Shown here: piece after piece, positions 1-4,617 of the stretch
How positions within the stretch are numbered: the first letter of the stretch is position 1
Layout: each line of letters opens with the position of its first letter
Origin: JBHJHK01 sp050330975
GTDB taxonomy: Bacteria > Pseudomonadota > Gammaproteobacteria > Competibacterales > Competibacteraceae
NCBI GenBank assembly: GCA_050330975.1
Contig: JBHJHK010000190.1
Coordinates: forward strand, 1-5,525
Reading direction: 5' to 3'
Length of the DNA stretch: 5,525 nucleotides
The notes under the pieces: generated by a model
What the model was told of the DNA's origin: nothing
What the model saw: the letters and a program-made list of their open reading frames with translations, nothing else
Database searches by the model: none
Position numbers and translations under genes: made by a program

Positions 1-2
1 CT

Positions 3-458
3 CGGGATCTGCCCCTGCTGAACAAGGGCAACCCCCTGTTCATCGCCGCGGTGGCGTTGCTGGGCAATGTCGACACCCTCACCGAGTTGCGGGCGCTGTT
101 GTCGACGCCCTTGGTCATCGAACCCACGGCCGACGGTTTGACCCGCTACGCCTTCATCCGTCTCCAGGGGGGGATCGGCGCCCACCTAGATGGCGACGGT
201 CGGCTGCGGCGCCTCGCCATCAGCGGCTCCGGGGCCCGGGACCTCAGACAGCGCCTGGGGGCGGTGGACGAGGTGGCCGCCCTGTTGACCCCCGAGGGGG
301 TCGAGGCCCTCACCATCCGCTACAACGCCCCCAGTGGGGTCCTCGACGACGGCAGCGGGGGCCAGCGCCACAGCTACCGCTTTGGGGAGCTGGATATCCA
401 CTTCGACTTTCGCCGCCTCAGACCCCGCTGGGACACCCTGATCATCGAACGCCCCTGA
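3..458 (+). CDS. Unrecognised protein, 3' part of a gene cut by the window start
   Basis: The frame is open from the first complete codon at position 3 to the TGA at 456-458, so this is the C-terminal ~151 residues of a longer gene. A GTG at 51 is a possible start, but the frame continues upstream with plausible protein sequence (residues reading RDLPLLNKGNPLFIAA) and no ribosome site precedes the GTG, so I treat the gene as truncated by the window edge. The visible part begins with a hydrophobic, probably helical segment (LFIAAVALLGNVDTLTELRAL). It then alternates short hydrophobic strands with Gly/Asp-rich turns, and ends in an aromatic and charged stretch (SYRFGELDIHFDFRRLRPRW) that looks beta-rich. 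I recognise no family, catalytic motif or membrane segment. It is convergent with the DUF547 gene, and its last 17 bp overlap that gene's annotated end. Codon use matches the neighbouring genes, which supports real coding. Confidence 0.6.
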   Translation, partial: RDLPLLNKGNPLFIAAVALLGNVDTLTELRALLSTPLVIEPTADGLTRYAFIRLQGGIGAHLDGDGRLRRLAISGSGARDLRQRLGAVDEVAALLTPEGVEALTIRYNAPSGVLDDGSGGQRHSYRFGELDIHFDFRRLRPRWDTLIIERP

Positions 459-1374
459 CCACCACACCCCGGGTCGACCCCGTGGAGGATCCCTGGGCGC
501 GGCGGGACAAATTCCCAGGGAGGGCCGGGGTGGGCGCGGTCAGCACGGCGGGTCTCACGAGGGGATGGGGGGCGCGGCGCCGACTGGAGATGTCCGGCAG
601 CGCCGTGCCGGGCTGACGGTTGACCGACCAGTCGTAGTCGAGGAACGCCACTTCGTAGTCCAGGGGCACTGGCGCGCTGCGGTAGCGGTTGACATAGGCC
701 AGTAAGCTGTCGGCCTCGGCCAGAAAGTCGGCGGTGAAAAAATCCAAAATGGCCGATAGGTACACCGTCTCGGTGGAAGGGTCGACCCGCAGGTGGGCGG
801 GATTGTCGAAGAACTCTCGGGCCGCCGCGGTGAGTTGGGCGTCGAGATCGCCGGGATCCCAGGGGCGCTGGGGGAGGCGGGGGCAACTGGCGGCCATGCA
901 GTTGAGGGCGAAGTGAATCCTCGATTCCCCCAAGGGGCGGATGATGGCGTTCTCCAGGCGGTAGAGGGTCATGGTCTCGCCGCCGATGGGATACTTGCGC
1001 AATAAAAAGAATTTCAACAACTCATCGGGCACCGCCCCCGAGGCGATGACCCCGTACATAGCCAAGGCGTTGTAGGCGTCGAGGTAATAGGCCAATACAT
1101 GGGCTTTGGAGGGAAAGCCGTCGGGGTGGGAGCGCGGGCTCACCTGGGCGACAAAATTGAGCCACTGGAGCAAAGGTGCCGGGTCGGCGGCCACGGCGGC
1201 AAAATCCACTCGGCCCCGGTGGTCCACGTGGCGCGCCAGGACCTGGGCCCAGGCCTCCCGGGGCCCAGAGAACGCCTGCTGGGGGGCGTTGGGAGGCTCG
1301 ACGAGGGTGGCGCACCCCCCCGCCAAGAGCAGCAGGGCGAGGGCGGTCGAGGGGAAAAGACGCGGCATGACCAT
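442..1374 (-). CDS. DUF547-domain protein with lipoprotein-type signal peptide
   Basis: This is a 310-residue protein. Residues 1-21 form a signal peptide with a short basic start, a Leu/Ala core and LAGGC, so Cys21 is the likely lipidated residue; Ala at -3 is a slightly weak lipobox. Export to the cell envelope is inferred. The DUF547 domain covers about residues 38-252, with family-like motifs in order: YYLDAYNAL (96-104, where the family usually has FWINAYNAL), LENAIIRP (140-147), HFALNCMAASCPRL (154-167, with Cys159 and Cys164), LSAILDFFTADF (206-217) and FLDYDWSVN (244-252). The biochemical role of DUF547 is not established. The ATG at 1374 is preferred over the one at 1368 because GGAGG lies 11 bp upstream of it. 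Family members normally end just after the DYDWS motif. Here another ~56 residues follow, rich in Pro, Arg and Gly, and they may be out-of-frame reading (see findings). The gene is divergent from the radical SAM gene, with 120 bp between the starts. Confidence 0.85.
   Translation of the reverse strand: MVMPRLFPSTALALLLLAGGCATLVEPPNAPQQAFSGPREAWAQVLARHVDHRGRVDFAAVAADPAPLLQWLNFVAQVSPRSHPDGFPSKAHVLAYYLDAYNALAMYGVIASGAVPDELLKFFLLRKYPIGGETMTLYRLENAIIRPLGESRIHFALNCMAASCPRLPQRPWDPGDLDAQLTAAAREFFDNPAHLRVDPSTETVYLSAILDFFTADFLAEADSLLAYVNRYRSAPVPLDYEVAFLDYDWSVNRQPGTALPDISSRRRAPHPLVRPAVLTAPTPALPGNLSRRAQGSSTGSTRGVVVRGVR
490..521. terminator. Hairpin between convergent genes, possible terminator
   Basis: TCCCTGGG (490-497) and CCCAGGGA (514-521) form a perfect 8 bp stem around a 16-nt loop, about 30 bp after the stop of the first gene. 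No T-run follows on either strand, so intrinsic termination is uncertain. As written, the hairpin lies inside the tail of the DUF547 reading frame. It would be properly intergenic if that frame really ends near 555. Confidence 0.3.
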
Positions 1375-1385
1375 GGGATTTCAAA

Positions 1386-1390
1386 CCTCC
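1386..1390 (-). promoter_or_regulatory. Ribosome binding site of the DUF547 gene
   Basis: GGAGG on the minus strand lies 11 bp before the ATG at 1374 and 17 bp before the ATG at 1368, so it favours the upstream start. It is one half of a short palindrome, CCTCC-A-GGAGG (1386-1396). The plus-strand half is too far from the radical SAM start to serve it. Confidence 0.5.
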
Positions 1391-1480
1391 AGGAGGGGGA
1401 CGGCGAGTTGTGCTAGGGTGCTACGCAGGACGCCGGGAAGGCAGATGCCAACCCCTGCGCCGCCGGTCAACACCTCCCCG

Positions 1481-1486
1481 TAAGGA
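1481..1486 (+). promoter_or_regulatory. Ribosome binding site of the radical SAM gene
   Basis: TAAGGA lies 8 bp before the ATG at 1495. A second in-frame ATG at 1504 would be 17 bp away, so the first start is favoured. Confidence 0.5.
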
Positions 1487-1494
1487 CCATAGCC

Positions 1495-1512
1495 ATGACG
1501 CCCATGACGCCC
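1495..1512 (+). repeat. Tandem duplication of the start codon region
   Basis: The 9-bp unit ATGACGCCC occurs twice in direct tandem (1495-1503 and 1504-1512), so the protein begins MTPMTP and has two in-frame ATG codons. The ribosome site spacing favours the first. Confidence 0.8.
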
Positions 1513-2772
1513 GCCGACGTATGCGCGTACCCCATCGACGTCCCCACCGAGCCCAGCAATGCCCTGACCCGGGCGCGGCATACCCTAGAGGCCCAAGGGC
1601 TGTGGACCCCGGCCCAGCAGATGGGCCGCTGTTGGGCGGCGGCCTGTGTGGCCCTGGAGATCACCCAGCGCTGTAACTTGGACTGCACCCTGTGTTACCT
1701 CTCGGAGACTGCCGAATCCGTCCACGATTTACCCCTAGGGGAGGTCTATCGGCGCATCGACGCCATCGCCCACAGCTACGGGCCGGGGACCAATGTCCAG
1801 ATCACCGGGGGGGACCCCACGTTGCGCCGCCGGGACGAGTTGTTGGCCATCGTCCGCCGGGTCCGGGAGCGGGGCCTGCGACCCACCTTGATGACCAACG
1901 GCATCCGCGCCCGGCGGCCCCTGTTAGAGGCCCTGGTGGCGGCGGGGCTCATGGACATCGCCTTCCACGTGGACACCACCCAGCAGCGCAAGGGCTACGC
2001 CAGCGAGGTGGCCCTCAACGCTGTACGAGACAGCTATCTCGAGCGGGTCCGGGGCCTGCCGTTGTCGGTGATGTTCAACACCACGGTGCACCGGGACAAC
2101 GTCGCCGAGTTGCCGGACCTGGTGGCCTACTTCGTCCGGCGCGCCAAGGCCATCCGCACGGTGTCGTTTCAGCTCCAGGCGGACACGGGCCGCGGGGTGG
2201 CCGGGGCCCGGGATGGCGCCCTGGTCAACACCGAGGCGGTGATGGCGGGGATCGAGCGGGGGGCGGGGACGCGGTTGAGTTTTGACACCAGCCTCCCCGG
2301 CCATCCCCGCTGTACCCGCTATGTCCAGAGCGCCGTGGTGGGTGGTCGGGTGTTCGACCTGTTTGACGATCCGGCGTTTATCCAGCGCCTCATGGCCCAC
2401 TTGCCCCGCCTGGCCTGGGACCGGGGTTCGTCTTGGCGCATGGCGCGCACCTTTGCCGGCTGGTGGCTGCGCCACCCCCGCCACTGGGGGCCGTGTCTGG
2501 CCTGGGCCGGGCGCAAGGGCTGGCAGATGTTCGGTGCCCTTTTGGCCGCCCGGGGGCGGGTGACCCACCTGTCGTTTTTGCTCCACAACTTCATGGATGC
2601 CCAGGGGTTGGAGCGCGAGCGCATCGACGCCTGCGCCTTCAAGGTCATGACCCGGGACGGTCCGGTGTCCATGTGCCTCCACAACGCCCGGCGGGATGAA
2701 TTTGTCCTCCAGCCCGTGGCAGTGGGCCATCCCGTACGCTTTTGGCGGCCGTTGACGGGGGAGGTTCAGTGA
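1495..2772 (+). CDS. Radical SAM enzyme with C-terminal cysteine motif, substrate unknown
   Basis: This is a 425-residue, probably cytoplasmic protein. The radical SAM motif CNLDCTLC (Cys60, Cys64, Cys67; CX3CX2C) ligates the 4Fe-4S cluster that cleaves S-adenosylmethionine. The GGDPT motif (105-109) is the usual SAM-contacting segment, and LMTNGIRA (132-139) fits a TIM-barrel strand. After the barrel come HPRC (270-273), a Trp/Arg-rich helical segment (about 304-346, including Cys334), and a conserved-looking end with CAFKVM (380-385) and SMCLHNA (392-398). The order HPxC, then C-x-F, then DG...MC-x-x-N resembles the MJ0619/tetraether-lipid-synthase group of radical SAM proteins, where extra cysteines hold auxiliary metal sites. 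That comparison is from memory and does not fix a substrate. It could equally be an uncharacterised SPASM-like or MoaA-like enzyme. The ATG at 1495 is chosen because TAAGGA precedes it by 8 bp. No accessory or precursor-peptide gene is visible beside it. Confidence 0.9.
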   Translation: MTPMTPADVCAYPIDVPTEPSNALTRARHTLEAQGLWTPAQQMGRCWAAACVALEITQRCNLDCTLCYLSETAESVHDLPLGEVYRRIDAIAHSYGPGTNVQITGGDPTLRRRDELLAIVRRVRERGLRPTLMTNGIRARRPLLEALVAAGLMDIAFHVDTTQQRKGYASEVALNAVRDSYLERVRGLPLSVMFNTTVHRDNVAELPDLVAYFVRRAKAIRTVSFQLQADTGRGVAGARDGALVNTEAVMAGIERGAGTRLSFDTSLPGHPRCTRYVQSAVVGGRVFDLFDDPAFIQRLMAHLPRLAWDRGSSWRMARTFAGWWLRHPRHWGPCLAWAGRKGWQMFGALLAARGRVTHLSFLLHNFMDAQGLERERIDACAFKVMTRDGPVSMCLHNARRDEFVLQPVAVGHPVRFWRPLTGEVQ

Positions 2773-2798
2773 TACCCCCCCCTGGAGAAGGGGGGGTA
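2773..2798. terminator. C/G-run hairpin shared by two convergent genes
   Basis: TACCCCCCC (2773-2781) pairs perfectly with GGGGGGGTA (2790-2798) around an 8-nt loop. The stem begins at the first base after the radical SAM stop codon and lies within the 30 bp separating it from the stop of the convergent gene at 2803. It is therefore well placed to end transcription from both sides. Only a short ATTT follows on the plus strand and no T-run on the minus strand, so it is not a textbook intrinsic terminator. Confidence 0.65.
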
Positions 2799-2802
2799 GA
2801 TT

Positions 2803-3144
2803 TCACTGGTCGTCGGCGCCGTCCTCGATGGCGCGGCCGCGGTAGAAGCGGCGACGTCCTTTGGAAGACTGCTCAGTGGCGGCGTCTTGCCCCGAGTTGT
2901 GGGTGCGCAAACCCTCGACGTGGTCGACCAAGGTGAGGAGCCGCTGTAGTTCGGGGCAAAGCACTAAGAGATTGTCCGCCAGGGTGCGCAGCTCTAGGTT
3001 GGCGGATTTCATGGCGTAGAGGACAAAACACTCCGGGTAATGGGCCTCGTCCAGTTCCAGCTTGACGTTGTACTCGCGGTTGATGAGCACGCGCATTTTC
3101 ATCACCACAATGGTGACCTCTGGGGATAACTTGAGGGTGGCCAT
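2803..3144 (-). CDS. Small protein of unknown function downstream of amt
   Basis: The gene encodes 113 residues from the ATG at 3144. This start is chosen over the ATG at 3168 because AGGAGT lies 6 bp before it, and because 3168 would overlap the end of the amt gene. Residues 1-80 look like a compact alpha/beta or mostly helical domain (VTIVVMKMRVLINREYNVKL, then ECFVLYAMKSANLELRTLAD and LLVLCPELQRLLTLVDHVE). Residues 81-113 are a hydrophilic, probably disordered tail with a basic patch, KGRRRFYRGR (95-104), and an acidic end. There is no signal peptide or membrane segment. The position is that of glnK in many amtB operons and the length is close to that of a PII protein. However, the PII opening (an MKxxxAIIKP-like strand) and the T-loop tyrosine region are absent, so I do not call it PII. 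The 10 bp gap to amt suggests cotranscription and translational coupling. A regulatory or accessory role for the transporter is speculation. Confidence 0.75.
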   Translation of the reverse strand: MATLKLSPEVTIVVMKMRVLINREYNVKLELDEAHYPECFVLYAMKSANLELRTLADNLLVLCPELQRLLTLVDHVEGLRTHNSGQDAATEQSSKGRRRFYRGRAIEDGADDQ

Positions 3145-3150
3145 GGCGAC

Positions 3151-3156
3151 ACTCCT
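3151..3156 (-). promoter_or_regulatory. Ribosome binding site that sets the small gene's start
   Basis: AGGAGT on the minus strand overlaps the TAG stop of amt (3155-3157) and lies 6 bp before the ATG at 3144. It decides between the two possible starts and suggests translational coupling to amt. Confidence 0.65.
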
Positions 3157-4438
3157 AGCGGTCGACAAACTCGGGGTAGGCCTCTAGACCACACTCCACC
3201 AAATCGAGCCCCTCCATTTCGTCGTTGGGGGCAATGCGCAAACCCAGAATCAACGCCACGACGCCCCACATCACCAGGCTAGTGGTGAAGGTCAGTCCGA
3301 AGATGACGGCAATACCCAGGGCCTGAGTTACCAAGGAGGCTCCCCCCGGGGCCAAACCGGCCAATAGCAAACCCCAAACGGCGGCGCCCCCGTGGACGCC
3401 AATGGCGCCGACGGGATCGTCGACGCGCAGCATTTCCAGCGACAAAATGACGCCACAACCCACCAGGGCACCTCCTGCGCCGATGAAGAGGGCCCACCCC
3501 AGGCTCGGCGTCACAGGGTCGGCCGTGATGGCGACCAATCCCGCCAGGGCTCCGTTGAGAATGAGGGTGAGCTCGGCAAAGCCGAAGAACAGCCGCGTCG
3601 CAATGGCGACCACCACAACCCCGGCGGCGGCGGCTAAGTTGGTATTGAGCAACACCCGAGCTAGGGTATCGGCCCGGTCTACATCACTGATCTGGAGGGC
3701 CGCTCCGCCGTTGAAGCCAAACCAGCCCATCCAAAGGATAAACACGCCCAGCACGGCCAGGGGCAAGTTGGCGCCGACGATGGGGTTAACTCGGCCACTT
3801 TGCTCACTGTACTTGCCGCGCCGCGCCCCCAGGAGCAAAACGCCCGCCAAGGCGGCGCCGGCACCGGCGAGGTGGACCACCCCAGCGCCGGCGTAATCGC
3901 GAAAACCCGCAGCGGCCAACCAACCTCCGCCCCACACCAGCCACCCACTCACCGGGTAGATCAGGGGCACGAAGAGAGCGGCAAAAAACAAAAAGCTCCA
4001 GAGCCGCATACGCTCGGCCACCGCGCCAGAGACGATGGAGATAGCCGTGGCGGCAAAAACCATGTGGTGGAAAATCTGGGCGAGCTGGGATACTTGGCTC
4101 GTCGTGACAGCGGCGGTCTCTCGAGTGGTGAAGTTGTCAAATATCAAAAAACGGTTTAACAAAGCACCAATATTGTTTTCGCCGAATATCAGTGGATAGC
4201 TCACCAGGGCGAACGTCACACTGGCAACAGCATAGAGCAAGACATTCTTGGTGAGGATTTCAGCGGTGTTTTTGGCTCGGACAAATCCCGCTTCCAGCAT
4301 GGCAAAGCCCGCCGCCATCCACATAACCAATACGCTGGATATCGAAAGATAAAACGTATCGAGGGCATACTGGATAGATTCGAGGTCATTCACTGGCAAT
4401 TTCCCTGTTGTGAGCACAGCCTGGAGGATACCGTGCAT
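3155..4438 (-). CDS. amt: Amt/AmtB-family ammonium channel
   Basis: This 427-residue inner-membrane protein imports ammonium as a trimeric channel. About 11 hydrophobic helices are visible, the first at about 30-50 (SISSVLVMWMAAGFAML). Aligned by eye to E. coli AmtB, Asp181 in DYAGAGVVH matches Asp160; His189 and His349 (GVHGG) match the pore twin histidines 168 and 318; Asp341 (DDPVG) matches Asp310. Phe128, Phe242 and Trp169 match Phe107, Phe215 and Trp148. The family signature spans about 181-207 and the usual cytoplasmic end EGLDLVECGLEAYPEF is complete. Two entry-site positions differ: His124-His125 replace Phe103-Gln104, and Ala246 replaces Ser219. There is no obvious signal peptide. 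The ATG at 4438 follows an in-frame stop (4451-4453) but has only a weak ribosome site. The GTG at 4393, behind AGGGA, would give a more usual family N-terminus (MNDLESIQYALDTFY) and cannot be excluded. A small unknown gene follows. No sigma-54 site was found upstream. Confidence 0.96.
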   Translation of the reverse strand: MHGILQAVLTTGKLPVNDLESIQYALDTFYLSISSVLVMWMAAGFAMLEAGFVRAKNTAEILTKNVLLYAVASVTFALVSYPLIFGENNIGALLNRFLIFDNFTTRETAAVTTSQVSQLAQIFHHMVFAATAISIVSGAVAERMRLWSFLFFAALFVPLIYPVSGWLVWGGGWLAAAGFRDYAGAGVVHLAGAGAALAGVLLLGARRGKYSEQSGRVNPIVGANLPLAVLGVFILWMGWFGFNGGAALQISDVDRADTLARVLLNTNLAAAAGVVVVAIATRLFFGFAELTLILNGALAGLVAITADPVTPSLGWALFIGAGGALVGCGVILSLEMLRVDDPVGAIGVHGGAAVWGLLLAGLAPGGASLVTQALGIAVIFGLTFTTSLVMWGVVALILGLRIAPNDEMEGLDLVECGLEAYPEFVDR

Positions 4439-4516
4439 TTTGCTCGACTTTTACATTTCTTTTTGGCACTTCGAGATCGAATCTCAATGTCAAATCGAGA
4501 CCAAAAAGTCCATAGA
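4439..4516 (-). promoter_or_regulatory. Upstream region of amt, promoter not resolved
   Basis: This AT-richer stretch lies between the amt start and the probable insertion-sequence end. On the minus strand it contains a perfect TTGACA (4493-4488), but no acceptable -10 hexamer at 16-18 bp. A small inverted repeat GAGAT-CGA-ATCTC (4473-4485) lies just downstream and could be a protein site. A TGGCAC on the plus strand (4464-4469) has no TTGC partner at the spacing needed for sigma-54 and faces away from amt. Confidence 0.25.
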
Positions 4517-4528
4517 CTGAGTCCATAG
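4507..4528 (+). repeat. Short direct repeat at the presumed IS boundary
   Basis: AGTCCATAG occurs at 4507-4515 and again at 4520-4528, with a 13 bp period and 4 bp (ACTG) between the copies. It may be chance, a transposase-binding repeat near the element end, or a remnant of an earlier insertion. Confidence 0.5.
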
Positions 4529-4542
4529 TACATCACACCGAC

Positions 4543-4571
4543 ATGACAAGTAGCTAGTAGTGTTCTATCTT
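4543..4571 (+). promoter_or_regulatory. Possible transposase promoter
   Basis: ATGACA (4543-4548) and TATCTT (4566-4571) are separated by 17 bp and match the sigma-70 consensus at 5/6 and 4/6 positions. The -10 falls in a small inverted repeat TATCT-TT-AGATA (4566-4577). The transposase ATG follows about 45 bp downstream. This is pattern matching only. Confidence 0.3.
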
Positions 4572-4617
4572 TAGATAATCCTTCCTCGTCCACTTAGCCT
4601 CATGTTGGGTGAATAAC

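Noticed and set aside
471..480. Palindrome GGGTCGACCC
   Set aside because: It is a perfect 10 bp palindrome, but too short and too likely in GC-rich DNA to assign a role.
374..886. Minus-strand open frame of 170 codons over the DUF547 gene
   Set aside because: It is an alternate frame of the DUF547 gene, rich in Pro and Arg as expected of shadow frames in GC-rich DNA. Only its link to the possible frameshift was considered, and the other frame gives the better ending.
1692..2285. Plus-strand open frame of 197 codons inside the radical SAM gene
   Set aside because: It is a shifted frame of the same gene with a low-complexity Gly/Arg/Pro/His translation.
1924..2730. Long minus-strand open frame of 268 codons opposite the radical SAM gene
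   Set aside because: Its composition (Pro, Gly, His and Arg rich, no domain) is that of an antisense shadow, and the plus-strand frame has clear catalytic motifs.
2803..3144. glnK (PII) assignment for the gene after amt
   Set aside because: Length and position fit, but no PII N-terminal strand, T-loop or nucleotide-binding motif can be seen.
3402..3896. Plus-strand open frame of 164 codons opposite amt
   Set aside because: It is antisense to a strongly supported membrane protein; the translation is Ala/Pro/Arg/Thr-rich with no recognisable features.
4464..4480. Sigma-54 promoter (TGGCAC) upstream of amt
   Set aside because: The TGGCAC is on the plus strand, pointing away from amt, and TTGC is missing at the required spacing.
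4390..4593. Minus-strand open frame of 67 codons overlapping the amt start and the IS end
   Set aside because: It has no clear ribosome site, crosses the proposed IS boundary and overlaps the amt start in another frame.
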